64,000 nucleotides of DNA from Caldanaerobius fijiensis DSM 17918 (GCF_900129075.1 NZ_FQVH01000007.1:4417-68416); one strand, 5' to 3'; numbered from the stretch's first letter, positions 54,609 through 63,809 are shown. A program made the numbers and translations. The notes: generated from the sequence alone by a model not told the origin.

Positions 54609-55352
54609 ATGAAAAAATCAATTAAAAACTTCATTGCTGGTTTCTTAGTTGCAACCATTATTATGGCATTTTCTTCAGGAATAGCGGCAACTGCAATGCA
54701 AAAAATTGAGGTTAAACTAAATACTGTAAAAATTAAGGTAAACGGCAAACCAGTAGTAGCAGACAACATCTTATACAAAGGTACAACATATGTACCATTA
54801 CGAGCAATCAGTACGATGCTCGATAAGGATGTCATATGGGATGGCAAAACAGGTACAGTACATATCAATGATAAAGGTTCAACTAATACCGGTGAAATAG
54901 GATATTCTATAAATAATCCTGCATCTATAAATACACCATTAATAATTGATTACGATTTTTTGTTAGATAAATATAAAGCAAAAGTTACTGTGACAGATAT
55001 AATTAGAGGAGAAGAAGCTTGGAAGATGGTAGAAAACGCTAATATGTTTAATGAACCTCCCAAAGATGGCTATGAATATTTGTTAGCTAAAATAAAATTC
55101 GAACTCATTGATGCACAAAATGCTTATGACTTATCTCAAGCAAGTTTTAAGTTAGTATCTGAAAAAGGCAAAGTATATGATACACCTTTGATAGTTGCAC
55201 CGGATCCATCAATAGATACTTCCTTATACAAAGGTGCATCGCACGAAGGATGGGTAGCTTTTCAAGTAGAAAAAACTGATCTCCATCCCGTAATAACTTT
55301 CGGAAGGAAATATGATGGCAGTGGCGGAATCTGGTTTAAAGCATACAAATAA
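54609..55352 (+). CDS. Secreted protein with copper-amine-oxidase-like domain
   Basis: 247 residues. A signal peptide ends near residue 29 (SSGIAATAMQ). The domain at about 32-95 has VNGKPVVADNILYKGTTYVPLRAIS, and the shorter landmark is TTYVPLRAIS. The C-terminal half (about 105-247) is beta-rich, like DUF4352-type immunoprotective or telomeric-repeat-like domains (YLLAKIKFELID, HEGWVAFQV). The start follows AGAGGAGGG. Alone, with a terminator. It is related in domain type to the protein at 32334-33188. Confidence 0.75.
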   Translation: MKKSIKNFIAGFLVATIIMAFSSGIAATAMQKIEVKLNTVKIKVNGKPVVADNILYKGTTYVPLRAISTMLDKDVIWDGKTGTVHINDKGSTNTGEIGYSINNPASINTPLIIDYDFLLDKYKAKVTVTDIIRGEEAWKMVENANMFNEPPKDGYEYLLAKIKFELIDAQNAYDLSQASFKLVSEKGKVYDTPLIVAPDPSIDTSLYKGASHEGWVAFQVEKTDLHPVITFGRKYDGSGGIWFKAYK

Positions 55353-55357
55353 AATTT

Positions 55358-55390
55358 AAAGCCCTTGTAATCTCTACAAGGGCTTTTTGC
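55358..55390 (+). terminator. Terminator after surface-protein gene
   Basis: AAAGCCCTTGTA / TACAAGGGCTTT with five T residues following. Confidence 0.85.
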
Positions 55391-55392
55391 TG

Positions 55393-55465
55393 TGCGCCTG
55401 AAAGGAATCGAACCTCCGACACGTGGTTTAGGAAACCACTGCTCTATCCACTGAGCTACAGGCGC
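55393..55465 (-). tRNA. tRNA-Arg (CCT)
   Basis: 73 nt without encoded CCA. Acceptor GCGCCTG / CAGGCGC, D arm TAGCTCAGTGGATAGAGCA, anticodon loop TTCCTAA giving CCT, T arm CGGAGGTTCGATTCCTTTC. Confidence 0.96.
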
Positions 55466-55536
55466 AACTTCTATTGACAGATGTATTATATAACATCCAT
55501 ATACATTTGTCAACATTTTCGAAGCTTTTTCTTTTA

Positions 55537-55615
55537 ATTCGCAATTTACAATATTTACAAATAGATTGTTTCCGATTTTGTACTCAAACAATTTTGTAGC
55601 ATTCAAATTACGAAT
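55537..55615. mobile_element. MITE-like element, short (deleted) copy
   Basis: 79 bp that match the two ends of the element at 5865-6060: the left part CAATATTTACAAATAG(A)TTG and the right part ATTTTGTAGCATTCAAATTACGAAT. The middle hairpins are missing. Inverted ends ATTCGCAATTTA and, on the other strand, ATTCGTAATTTG. It lies between tRNA-Arg and the amino-acid transporter operon. Confidence 0.6.
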
Positions 55616-55710
55616 CTAAGCAAAAAATTTTACTTATTTACAATTTTACCGCGATAAAGTATAATAAAACCTGATATTAAAATAAGAAATTGGTGAGAGG
55701 AGAAAAAGAA

Positions 55711-56544
55711 ATGAACAAACGTATATTGCGCAAAATCGGTTTAATCATAACTGTGTTCCTTTTAATCTCGGCAGTATTGGTTGGATGCACATCCAATAGT
55801 TCTTCTAGCGCATCAAAATCCTCAGGCGTAAGTGACAATTCCCTTCAAAGAGTAAAACAAGCCGGCAAGCTCACAATAGGTATAGATGACGCATTTCCTC
55901 CTATGGAGTTTAGAGACGATAAAAATCAGCTGGTTGGGTACGATATCGACCTGGCAAGGGAAGCAGGTAAAAGGCTTGGTGTAAAGGTAGAATGGATTCC
56001 CACAGACTGGAATGGTGTAATATTGGCTCTTAAGTCGGGGAAATTCGATATCATCTGGTCTGGCATGAGTATAACAAAGGAGAGGGCGAAGGAAGTAGAT
56101 TTTAGCCCTGCATATATAAATGAATCACAGGTGGTAGTTGTAAAAGCGGAAAATAACACCATAAAGACCCAAGACGATTTAAAGGGGAAAGTAGTTGGAA
56201 CTCAGTTGGGAAGTACAGGTGAAGAAGCAGCTAAAAAGCTCAAAGGGTTAAAAGATTTAAAAAAATACTCTAAATATACCGAAGCATTTTTAGATCTTGA
56301 TGCAGGAAGATTAGATGCTATTGTGGTCGATGAACTGGTAGGCAGATATTACATGACCAAAAGACCCAATCAATTTAAAGTGGTGCTCTCGCTGAATAAA
56401 GAGCCTTTTGGCATCGCTTACAGGAAACAGGACAAAGAACTTCAAAAGGCCCTCAATAAAGTCATGGCAGAAATGAAAAAAGACGGAACTATGGCCAGGA
56501 TATCTAAAAAGTGGTTTGGCGAAGATATATCTACGTGGGAATAA
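55711..56544 (+). CDS. Amino-acid ABC transporter substrate-binding lipoprotein
   Basis: Family 3 extracellular solute-binding protein, probably for glutamine or another polar amino acid. The start at 55711 follows GAGAGGAG, giving 277 residues. Lipobox VLVGC near residue 23, then a Ser/Lys linker. The binding fold shows AGKLTIGIDDAFPPMEF, YDIDLAREAGKRLG, WSGMSITKERAKEVDFS and GTQLGSTGEEAA. A hairpin separates it from the permease gene, which usually raises the level of the binding protein. Confidence 0.92.
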   Translation: MNKRILRKIGLIITVFLLISAVLVGCTSNSSSSASKSSGVSDNSLQRVKQAGKLTIGIDDAFPPMEFRDDKNQLVGYDIDLAREAGKRLGVKVEWIPTDWNGVILALKSGKFDIIWSGMSITKERAKEVDFSPAYINESQVVVVKAENNTIKTQDDLKGKVVGTQLGSTGEEAAKKLKGLKDLKKYSKYTEAFLDLDAGRLDAIVVDELVGRYYMTKRPNQFKVVLSLNKEPFGIAYRKQDKELQKALNKVMAEMKKDGTMARISKKWFGEDISTWE

Positions 56545-56548
56545 CTTT

Positions 56549-56577
56549 TTGCCCTTTGAAAACCTCAAAGGGCAAAA
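56549..56577 (+). terminator. Intra-operon hairpin after binding-protein gene
   Basis: TTGCCCTTTG / CAAAGGGCAA stem between binding-protein and permease genes; likely a partial terminator or mRNA-stabilising structure. Confidence 0.6.
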
Positions 56578-56603
56578 ATTATTTATAAATAGGGGTGAAA
56601 AAA

Positions 56604-57254
56604 TTGGACTTTAAATACTTTTTAAGTTTAATTCCTGTTCTAGGAATAGGAGCAATCATGACTATAGAGCTTACAATACTTTCGATAATCTTTGGTACCA
56701 TTTTAGGATTGATATTAGCCTTAATGAAAATCTCCAGTAACTTTATTGTATCTAAAATTGCCGGATTCTATATATACATCATGAGAGGCACGCCTCTTTT
56801 GCTCCAGCTATTTACCATATACTACGGGCTTCCATCTCTGGGTATAAAGTTGAACCCTTTCCCCGCTGCGGTTATAGGTATGAGCTTAAACTCAGCTGCA
56901 TACGTAGCTGAAATAATAAGGGGTGGCATACAATCCATCGATAAGGGTCAAATGGAAGCTGCAAAAGCACTGGGCATGACATACTTACAGGCCATGAAGC
57001 GAATAATTCTGCCCCAGGCATATAGAAGACTTATACCGCCTATGGGGAATGAGTTCATTGCGCTCCTTAAAGATTCATCTTTAGTATCAACTATAGCGAT
57101 GGTTGATCTGATGCGTACGGCGCTGCAGATGTATTCCAATTCATTTAAACCTGTAGAAGTATTTACTTTAGCAGGACTTTATTACCTTCTGCTGACGTCT
57201 ATATTTACACTAATCTTCGGGAAAATGGAAAGGAGATATTCTGTATATGAATAA
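56604..57254 (+). CDS. Amino-acid ABC transporter permease
   Basis: HisM/GlnP-type membrane subunit. I favour the TTG at 56604, 6 nt after AGGGGTG, giving 216 residues; the GTG at 56595 lies inside that site. About five helices, the family loop [16 protein letters not shown], and the ATPase-contact motif [20 protein letters not shown] are present. Overlaps the ATPase gene by 8 bases. Confidence 0.92.
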   Translation: MDFKYFLSLIPVLGIGAIMTIELTILSIIFGTILGLILALMKISSNFIVSKIAGFYIYIMRGTPLLLQLFTIYYGLPSLGIKLNPFPAAVIGMSLNSAAYVAEIIRGGIQSIDKGQMEAAKALGMTYLQAMKRIILPQAYRRLIPPMGNEFIALLKDSSLVSTIAMVDLMRTALQMYSNSFKPVEVFTLAGLYYLLLTSIFTLIFGKMERRYSVYE

Positions 57255-57993
57255 CAGTGCAGCGATGATTTCTATAAACAACTTGCGCAAATTTTTTGGT
57301 ACAAATGAAATTTTAAAGGGCATCAACCTGGACGTAAAAAACGGAGAAGTCCTGGTTATCATAGGACCAAGCGGCTCAGGTAAGAGCACGCTTTTGCGGT
57401 GTATAAAGGGTCTCGAAAGACCAGATAGCGGCACTATTTATATAGAAGGTCAAAAGCTAGATGAAAGAAATAAGAATTACAGGGTACTCCAGCAAGAGAT
57501 AGGGATGGTTTTTCAACACTTTAACCTGTTTCCTCACATGACAGCACTGCAAAATGTAATAGAAGGGCCTATAACAGTGAAAAAAATGCCCAGAGATAAG
57601 GCCATAGAGAAAGGATTAAATCTATTAAAAAAAGTAGGCCTTCTGGATAAAAAAGATGAGTATCCCTCAAGGCTTTCAGGAGGTCAAAAGCAAAGAGTAG
57701 CTATAGCCAGGGCTTTAGCTATGCAACCTAAAATAATGCTTTTTGACGAGCCCACATCGGCTCTGGATCCCGAACTGGTACAAGAAGTCTTAAACGTAAT
57801 GAAAGAATTAGCTGGTGAAGGTATGACCATGATAGTCGTGACCCACGAGATGGGATTTGCAAAAGAAGTGGCAGATAAGGTCGTCTTTATGGACGATGGT
57901 ATGATTTTAGAAGAAGGCTCTCCAAACGTTATATTTTCTGATCCAAAACACATTCGGACCAGGAACTTTTTGGGGAAAATAATTTTAACCTGA
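57247..57993 (+). CDS. glnQ: Amino-acid ABC transporter ATP-binding protein
   Basis: GlnQ-type ATPase, 248 residues. Walker [14 protein letters not shown]-loop [13 protein letters not shown], signature [15 protein letters not shown], Walker [16 protein letters not shown]-loop VTHEMGFA. It completes a binding protein-permease-ATPase operon for a polar amino acid. The start at 57247 follows GGAAAGGAGA. Confidence 0.95.
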   Translation: MNNSAAMISINNLRKFFGTNEILKGINLDVKNGEVLVIIGPSGSGKSTLLRCIKGLERPDSGTIYIEGQKLDERNKNYRVLQQEIGMVFQHFNLFPHMTALQNVIEGPITVKKMPRDKAIEKGLNLLKKVGLLDKKDEYPSRLSGGQKQRVAIARALAMQPKIMLFDEPTSALDPELVQEVLNVMKELAGEGMTMIVVTHEMGFAKEVADKVVFMDDGMILEEGSPNVIFSDPKHIRTRNFLGKIILT

Positions 57994-58002
57994 TAAATAT
58001 TA

Positions 58003-58031
58003 TTGACATCCTTGCCATGCTGGTTTATACT
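58003..58031 (+). promoter_or_regulatory. Promoter of FAD oxidoreductase gene
   Basis: TTGACA (58003-58008) and TATACT (58026-58031) with 17-bp spacing just upstream of the gene; near-consensus. Confidence 0.8.
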
Positions 58032-58054
58032 GGTAAGTAAAGGAGATGAGGGAT

Positions 58055-59284
58055 TTGGAGCATTTTGTTATCATAGGCAATGGCATAGCAGCCCTTTCTG
58101 CTGCCGAAGCCATCAGACGCATTGATGGTGAAACTCCCGTTACCATGGTAAGCGAAGAGCCTTATCACACCTATTATAGGACACAGCTATCTCATTTATT
58201 AGGCGAAGACCCAATCGCAGAAAATTTACTGGTACACAAACCCGAATGGTACATTGAAAAAAATATAAAAGTTCTCTTAAATCATCGCGTCACCGGTATT
58301 GATTTTGCACAACAAAATATAACACTAGACGATGGCATCGTTCTTGAATACTCAAAACTCCTTCTCGCAATGGGAAGCTATCCTTTTATACCATCGATTG
58401 TTGGTACCAACTTAAACGGGGTGTTCACCATAAGGACGTTAAATGATACCAAAAAAATCTACGATTATATTAAAGACAAAAAAACGGGAGCCATTATCGG
58501 TGGTGGGGTATTAGGTCTTGAAGCCGCCTGGGCATTGGCCAATAAAGGCAAAAAAATATATGTTATCGAAAATTCAGCTTATATAATGGTAAAACAATTA
58601 GACAAAAACGCTGCAGAAATCATACAGTCTATGGGTGAAAAAGCCGGTATCTCTTTTATAGTTTCTGCTCAACTCAAAAAAATCAACGGTGAGCAATCCG
58701 TTTCAAGCATTGATATAAATGGCTCTTCTGCCATACCGGTGGATTTTGTCATTTTCTCTACAGGTGTCAGATCCAATGTAGCATTATTAAAAGATAGCCC
58801 TATTAACGCAAACAGAGGCATAGTGGTAGATCAGCACATGAAGACCAACATAGAAAACGTATACGCCGCTGGAGATGTGGCAGAATATAACGGATATTCC
58901 TATGGAATATGGCCGGTAGCCAGAGAGCAGGGAAAAGTTGCGGGAACTAATATGGCTGGAGAAGAGATTCTCTATAGTGAAATCGTGCCATCAAATTACG
59001 TAAAGGTGTTCGGAGTCGACATCTTTTCGGCAGGAGACCTCTGCAATGACGGTTCATATCAATTTGCCGTTGAAGACACTGATAAATCAAAAAGCATATA
59101 CAAAAAGGTATTCTTTAAAAATAATATGCCAGTAGGAGCTATTCTTGTAGGCGACACAAAAGAAGCCAACAATATATCAAAAGCAATTAAAGAAAAAATA
59201 ACCATGGACGATGACTTCATAAAAAACCCCACTTTTGTATCTTTCATTGAAAGCATAAATAAAATACGAAAAGAGAGACCCTGA
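58055..59284 (+). CDS. NAD(P)H-dependent FAD oxidoreductase (rubredoxin reductase/NirB-like)
   Basis: Pyridine nucleotide-disulfide oxidoreductase of the class that feeds electrons to rubredoxin, nitrite reductase or related partners. The TTG at 58055 is 9 nt after AGGAG, giving 409 residues; the ATG at 58046 touches that site. FAD motif VIIGNGIAALSAAEAIRR, NAD motif GAIIGGGVLGLEAAWAL, and the second FAD motif NVYAAGDVAEY are clear. There is no active-site CxxxxC. No rubredoxin gene is beside it. Confidence 0.88.
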   Translation: MEHFVIIGNGIAALSAAEAIRRIDGETPVTMVSEEPYHTYYRTQLSHLLGEDPIAENLLVHKPEWYIEKNIKVLLNHRVTGIDFAQQNITLDDGIVLEYSKLLLAMGSYPFIPSIVGTNLNGVFTIRTLNDTKKIYDYIKDKKTGAIIGGGVLGLEAAWALANKGKKIYVIENSAYIMVKQLDKNAAEIIQSMGEKAGISFIVSAQLKKINGEQSVSSIDINGSSAIPVDFVIFSTGVRSNVALLKDSPINANRGIVVDQHMKTNIENVYAAGDVAEYNGYSYGIWPVAREQGKVAGTNMAGEEILYSEIVPSNYVKVFGVDIFSAGDLCNDGSYQFAVEDTDKSKSIYKKVFFKNNMPVGAILVGDTKEANNISKAIKEKITMDDDFIKNPTFVSFIESINKIRKERP

Positions 59285-59297
59285 CGGCCTCTCTTTT
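59269..59297. terminator. Bidirectional terminator
   Basis: AAAAGAGAG / CTCTCTTTT stem between the convergent FAD oxidoreductase and DUF362 genes. Confidence 0.75.
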
Positions 59298-59320
59298 ATT
59301 CTCCACTCTTCCTAATATTT

Positions 59321-60415
59321 TTACAGTACCTCTTCTATTTCATATTCCTGCGTCCCAAGATTTCGCTTTTCCAGTTCATTCAACTGTATAAATGGGTTTT
59401 TGCCATGAAGCCTCTCAAACAGGTGACCTGTCTCTCCCAATTCCATACCCATAGGAACTCCAGCTTCGATGAGATCTTCTACTTTTATGGAATCCAAGCT
59501 GGCGCGCTCAATAGCCACAATATCTTGAGATGCCATAATACCAATATCAGGTACCAGCGATGGCGTAGTAAGTCCCCAGCAATCACAAAGCGCTGTTATG
59601 TTTGTGAGGAAATTAATATAGAATACGTGACCTGGTTCAAAAGTTTTCAATACCTCTTCAGTGCAAATGGCCATTCCTGTCTGGAAATCCTCATACCTAT
59701 GGGTATCCAACTTTATAGCGCCGGTGGGACATACCTTCACGCAGTGCTGGCATAATGTGCAATTATGATAATTTATTACATATCTTCCATTTTCGTCAAA
59801 ACTATTGGCGTTGTGATTGCAGCTGCTTACACATTGTTCACAATGTATGCAAAGATCTTCATTCCACTCCAGGCCTCCTTCAAGACCGTGAATCTGCTGC
59901 CTCGTTCGGTCTGTCACACAGCCCATGGCAATATTTTTACATGCCCCGCCATATCCGCAGACGCCATGCCCTTTTACATGAGAAAAGTCTATCATAACTT
60001 CTGCGTCGTGTATGTATCCTCCGATATCTACGTCCTTAAATGTCTTGAAATCCACTTTTTTCTCATAATAATACTTATTTAAATAGCCACATACAGGCAC
60101 TATAGGTACACCTAAAAATTCCTCAGTGTAACCCCTATTTCTCGCTCCATCAACAACCTGATCTGTTATATATACTTTTGCACCAAAAGCCTTTAGTTTG
60201 TCTACCAATGTTTTTACAAAAAGCGGATGAATAGTAGAATAACCTATTCCACGGCCTAAGTGCATCTTTATTGCCGTCCATTTGTCTTTTACCACCTCTG
60301 CCAGGCCCATATCTGCAGCCATTTTGTCAATCATTCTGCTGAATTTTGCCGGTAATGTCGCGTTCCCGTCGTATTTATCGTATCTAGCTGATGCAAATAA
60401 CACTTTTGATGCCAT
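59321..60415 (-). CDS. DUF362 protein with two [4Fe-4S] clusters
   Basis: A 364-residue protein with an N-terminal DUF362 domain (SARYDKYDGNATLPAK, IKMHLGRGIGYSTIHP, DFSHVKGHGVCGYGGACKN) and a bacterial ferredoxin insert CIHCEQCVSSCNHNA / CTLCQHCVKVCPTGAI at about 185-235. The start at 60415 follows GGGAGGAG. Such proteins are common in anaerobes with unknown reaction, probably electron transfer or metallocofactor work. Convergent with the FAD oxidoreductase. Confidence 0.85.
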   Translation of the reverse strand: MASKVLFASARYDKYDGNATLPAKFSRMIDKMAADMGLAEVVKDKWTAIKMHLGRGIGYSTIHPLFVKTLVDKLKAFGAKVYITDQVVDGARNRGYTEEFLGVPIVPVCGYLNKYYYEKKVDFKTFKDVDIGGYIHDAEVMIDFSHVKGHGVCGYGGACKNIAMGCVTDRTRQQIHGLEGGLEWNEDLCIHCEQCVSSCNHNANSFDENGRYVINYHNCTLCQHCVKVCPTGAIKLDTHRYEDFQTGMAICTEEVLKTFEPGHVFYINFLTNITALCDCWGLTTPSLVPDIGIMASQDIVAIERASLDSIKVEDLIEAGVPMGMELGETGHLFERLHGKNPFIQLNELEKRNLGTQEYEIEEVL

Positions 60416-60591
60416 AAAAATTTCTCCTCCCTCAAATAATGATAAAAATGCACAGTACACATATAATCATTATATCACAACAAATCTATAAATTGTACGT
60501 GAACTTATCAAACATCTTCGCAGGATTTTTAATCCTTTTGTCGAATATCATATATTATAATGTCATGACAATATATAAGGGGGTAAATTCA

Positions 60592-61662
60592 ATGGCTGAT
60601 AAGTTAAGGGTTGGCATTATAGGCGTTGGCGGTATTGCTAACGGTAAACACATGCCCAACTATGCCAAATTAGACAATGTGGAAATGGTAGCATTCTGCG
60701 ATTTAATCGAAGAAAGAGCGGCAGAAGGTGCTAAAAGATATGGTACACCCGATGCAAAGGTTTTTACTGATTATCGCAGGCTTCTGGAGATGAAAGACGT
60801 CGACGCTGTAAGCGTATGTACCACCAATGATGCTCATGCTGAAATCTCCATAGCAGCGATGGAAGCCGGAAAACATGTGCTGTGCGAGAAACCCATGGCA
60901 AAAGATGCTGAAGGTGCAAGGAAAATGCTGGAGACCGCCCGGCGAACCGGTATGAAGCTGTCTATCGGCTATCAGAACAGATTTAGACCTGAAACCCAAT
61001 ACCTCAAGAAACTGATAGAAAATGGAGAGCTTGGTGAAATATATTACGCCAGGGCAATCGCTTTGCGTCGCCGCGGCGTTCCGACATGGGGACAATTCCT
61101 ATCCATGGAAAAACAGGGCGGTGGACCACTTATCGATATCGCTACCCATGCACTGGATATGACGTTATGGCTTATGGACAATTATAAGCCTGTCAGCGTC
61201 ACAGGCGCCGCTTTTCACAAGCTCGGCAAGATGAAAAATGCTGCTAATATCTGGGGACCGTGGGATCCTGACAAATTTGAGGTTGAGGATTCGGCTTTTG
61301 GCTTTGTTAAATTTGAAAACGGTGCAGTTGTGTCAGTAGAATCCAGCTGGGCATTGAACATGGTCACAAAAGGCGAATCAGACAATAGCTGCATCCTTTG
61401 CGGTACAAAAGCCGGTGCCGAAATATTAGAAGGCCTTACGTTAAACGGTGAAAAGTTCGGAGAACTATATACCTGGCAGCCAAGTCTTAAGAGACTTCCA
61501 GATAGAAGCTATCTTGAAATAAAAGAATGGGTTGACCACATCACAAATGATGGACCGCTGACTGTAAAACCTGAGCAGGCCTATGTAGTAAGCGTAATAC
61601 TGGATGCTATATATCAATCATCAAGAACTGGAAAAGAAGTATACGTGAATGTCGATATATAA
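60592..61662 (+). CDS. Gfo/Idh/MocA family oxidoreductase
   Basis: NAD(P)-dependent sugar or inositol dehydrogenase of 356 residues. The start at 60592 follows AAGGGGG. Rossmann motif VGIIGVGGIANGKHMP, the catalytic-lysine motif VLCEKPMAKD, and the C-terminal DIATHALDMTLWLM helix are all present. A terminator follows, then a sugar isomerase gene in the same direction; the two often act on the same inositol- or keto-sugar. Confidence 0.92.
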   Translation: MADKLRVGIIGVGGIANGKHMPNYAKLDNVEMVAFCDLIEERAAEGAKRYGTPDAKVFTDYRRLLEMKDVDAVSVCTTNDAHAEISIAAMEAGKHVLCEKPMAKDAEGARKMLETARRTGMKLSIGYQNRFRPETQYLKKLIENGELGEIYYARAIALRRRGVPTWGQFLSMEKQGGGPLIDIATHALDMTLWLMDNYKPVSVTGAAFHKLGKMKNAANIWGPWDPDKFEVEDSAFGFVKFENGAVVSVESSWALNMVTKGESDNSCILCGTKAGAEILEGLTLNGEKFGELYTWQPSLKRLPDRSYLEIKEWVDHITNDGPLTVKPEQAYVVSVILDAIYQSSRTGKEVYVNVDI

Positions 61663-61667
61663 ATTTC

Positions 61668-61692
61668 AAGATGGGGCATCCCCATCTTTTTA
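61668..61692 (+). terminator. Terminator after Gfo/Idh gene
   Basis: AAGATGGGG / CCCCATCTTTTT stem with a 3-nt loop. Confidence 0.75.
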
Positions 61693-61752
61693 ATTGCAAT
61701 ATTATTGTCAAAATTCAAAAGATTGACGACAATCTCAAAGGGGGAAACAATT

Positions 61753-62562
61753 ATGAAGGTATCGTTTACCACTCTCTCATGCCCTGACTGGCCGTGGGAA
61801 AAAATCTTAGATGAAGCTGCGCGTTTAGGGTACGACGGTATAGAGATAAGAGGCATAGAGGGAGAGATGTATCTGCCAAAAGCAAAACCATTTTTGCCTG
61901 AAAACATTGATAAAACAAAGATGTTGTTGAAGCAGAAGAACCTGAAGATATGTTGCCTCGATACATCATGTTCATTCCACGATAAGGCCACTTATAATAA
62001 TTATTTGCAGGAAGGTATAGATACTATCGATCTGGCCTTTAAAATGGAGGTGCCTTTTATAAGGGTGTTTGGAAACAGTATACCCAACCTGGAGGAAGAA
62101 GAGGATGTCATCAATATGATTTCCAACGCCATGAACGAACTGGGGCATTATGCAGAAAGCAAAGGCGTATGCGTTCTCATTGAAACTCATGGAGACTTCG
62201 CCAATACAATCAGACTACTTAAAGTCCTGGAAAAAGTGGACAGCAACTCTGTAGGAGTCCTCTGGGATATAAACCACCCCTATAAGGCATTTAGCGAACC
62301 TGTAGAGGAAACCTACGCCAGGCTAAAAAATTATATCAAACATACACACATTAAAGACTCTATCGGAGTCGGTAAAGAAGCTAAATTGTGTATGATCGGA
62401 CAGGGAGATATGCCTATAGCCCAATGCATTGAAATACTGAAGCAAAATGGCTATAACGGCTGGTTGTCATTGGAGTGGGAAAAGAAGTGGCACCCCGAAT
62501 TGGAAGAACCTGAAATAGCATTAGAAGTATATATCCGCTACATAAAAAACCTTATGAAATAG
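61753..62562 (+). CDS. Sugar phosphate isomerase/epimerase (IolE/hydroxypyruvate isomerase-like)
   Basis: TIM-barrel metal enzyme of 269 residues; start at 61753 after AAAGGGGGAAA. Motifs: YDGIEIRGIEGEMYLP, the metal ligands in VLIETHGDFA, GVLWDINHPY, KHTHIKDS and LSLEWEKKW. With the preceding dehydrogenase it probably forms a sugar or inositol conversion step. Its sequence differs widely from the family member at 1878-2678. Confidence 0.87.
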   Translation: MKVSFTTLSCPDWPWEKILDEAARLGYDGIEIRGIEGEMYLPKAKPFLPENIDKTKMLLKQKNLKICCLDTSCSFHDKATYNNYLQEGIDTIDLAFKMEVPFIRVFGNSIPNLEEEEDVINMISNAMNELGHYAESKGVCVLIETHGDFANTIRLLKVLEKVDSNSVGVLWDINHPYKAFSEPVEETYARLKNYIKHTHIKDSIGVGKEAKLCMIGQGDMPIAQCIEILKQNGYNGWLSLEWEKKWHPELEEPEIALEVYIRYIKNLMK

Positions 62563-62591
62563 TAAAATTGCGTTACATCAAATATATAAAA

Positions 62592-62630
62592 AACATAAGG
62601 ATGAGCACTTATTTCTCATCCTTATGTTTT
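62592..62630. terminator. Bidirectional terminator
   Basis: ACATAAGGATGAG / CTCATCCTTATGT with flanking A and T runs, between convergent isomerase and dedA. Confidence 0.85.
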
Positions 62631-63257
62631 TGCCTTGTGTTTTAAAACACTTATAATTGCAGGTAACAGCGATATTAAAATAATAGCTACAAGGACAAAG
62701 CTAAAATTTTCCTTAACAAACTTAAGATTTCCAAAATAATACCCTCCAAAGGCGAATAAAGCAGTCCAGCTTATGCCGCCAATCATATTGTAACTTAAAA
62801 ACCTCAAATATCGCATTTCGCCAATGCCAGCCACAAAGGGGGCAAACGTCCTTATAATAGGTATAAATCTGGCCAGCACAATAGTCATAGCCCCATATTT
62901 CTCATAAAAATTGCGAGCCTCCAGCAGGTACTCTTTCTTAATGAATTTAACATTCTCCTGTTCATATATCATATACCCTATTTTTTTGCCGATATGATAG
63001 TTCACTGTATCCCCCAGGATAGCAGCTATGGCCAGCACTACATATAACACTGCAATATTCAGAGAGCCTATTGCAGCAAAAGTCCCTGCAGCAAATATAA
63101 GAGAATCCCCCGGCAAAAAAGGCGTCACAACTAAACCTGTTTCTAAAAATATCACTGTAAAAAGAATAAAATACGTGATCAAACCATACGTCTGAATTAC
63201 AGCTCCCAGGTACTTATCAAGGTGCAAAATCAAATCGATAAAAGTCTTTAGTACCAT
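62622..63257 (-). CDS. dedA: DedA family membrane protein
   Basis: VTT/SNARE-associated domain protein; DedA homologs flip or carry undecaprenyl phosphate or phosphatidylethanolamine-type lipids. The start at 63257 follows AGGGAG, giving 211 residues. Membrane helices at about 22-45, 53-75, 140-160, 170-195; family motifs FLPGDSLIFAAGTFA and ARFIPIIRTFAPFVAG with the conserved arginines. Alone on the minus strand. Confidence 0.92.
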   Translation of the reverse strand: MVLKTFIDLILHLDKYLGAVIQTYGLITYFILFTVIFLETGLVVTPFLPGDSLIFAAGTFAAIGSLNIAVLYVVLAIAAILGDTVNYHIGKKIGYMIYEQENVKFIKKEYLLEARNFYEKYGAMTIVLARFIPIIRTFAPFVAGIGEMRYLRFLSYNMIGGISWTALFAFGGYYFGNLKFVKENFSFVLVAIILISLLPAIISVLKHKAKT

Positions 63258-63366
63258 CAATTACACTCCCTAAAAATAGCATCTATATATTTATACTCCT
63301 GTATACATACCATTATACACCCATTGGAAGCCTGTGAATATTAAAATACGATTAAAAAGTTTTATA

Positions 63367-63396
63367 AAAAATAGCATGTTTTTGACATGCTATTTT
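63367..63396 (-). terminator. Terminator of winged-helix gene
   Basis: AAAATAGCATGT / ACATGCTATTTT with a 5-nt loop and T run on the minus strand. Confidence 0.75.
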
Positions 63397-63413
63397 GGGC
63401 GCCATTTATTCTT

Positions 63414-63593
63414 TTATTGATTCACAGTATAATAACATCTCTTAGGAGAGGTTATTTTGCCCTCATCTTTTAATTCCTTTATCGCCTTTTGAACTTCTTT
63501 TTGTTCAATTCCCGCAAGATTTGCAATTTCTCCAGGCTTCAGTGGCTTACCGGCTTCGCTTAAAACTTTTAAAACAGTATCTTTCGCACTCAT
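63414..63593 (-). CDS. Small winged-helix DNA-binding protein
   Basis: 59 residues, starting MSAKDTVLKVLSEAGKPLKP. The pattern is one winged helix: helix 1 (5-13), GEIANLAGIEQKEVQKAIKE as helix-turn-helix, then the wing GKITSPKRCYYTV. It is like archaeal and clostridial single-domain MarR/TrmB-type regulators. The weak ribosome site (AGGAC) lies in the 3' arm of a leader hairpin, so translation may be controlled. Target unknown. Confidence 0.75.
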   Translation of the reverse strand: MSAKDTVLKVLSEAGKPLKPGEIANLAGIEQKEVQKAIKELKDEGKITSPKRCYYTVNQ

Positions 63594-63600
63594 AAGTTGT

Positions 63601-63652
63601 CCTGGTCCAAAAAACTTAACCGTTTTTCATTTAACGGATTCTCCTGACCAGG
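63601..63652 (-). promoter_or_regulatory. Structured leader that hides the ribosome site of the winged-helix gene
   Basis: On the minus strand CCTGGTC (63652-63646) pairs with GACCAGG (63607-63601), and inside it CCGTT (63637-63633) pairs with AACGG (63624-63620). The outer 3' arm contains the AGGA used by the gene. A four-codon frame, Met-Lys-Asn-Gly-stop, begins at 63630 with an AGGAG 10 nt upstream, inside the loop. Confidence 0.45.
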
Positions 63653-63809
63653 TCTTTTCCTCCTTTCAATAAAATTACTCTTATTGATAACATCTCCATC
63701 TATTATTTTACCAGTTTCTTGTATTTAATCAAATAAGTTAATTATTTTTTATTGGCTGCTACAACCTCCTTTCTATCCCCCCCACACACACACTTTCTTC
63801 ATCGCATTC

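Noticed and set aside
63778-63795. C run followed by (CA) repeats
   Set aside because: Short simple repeat with no linked gene; too small to interpret.
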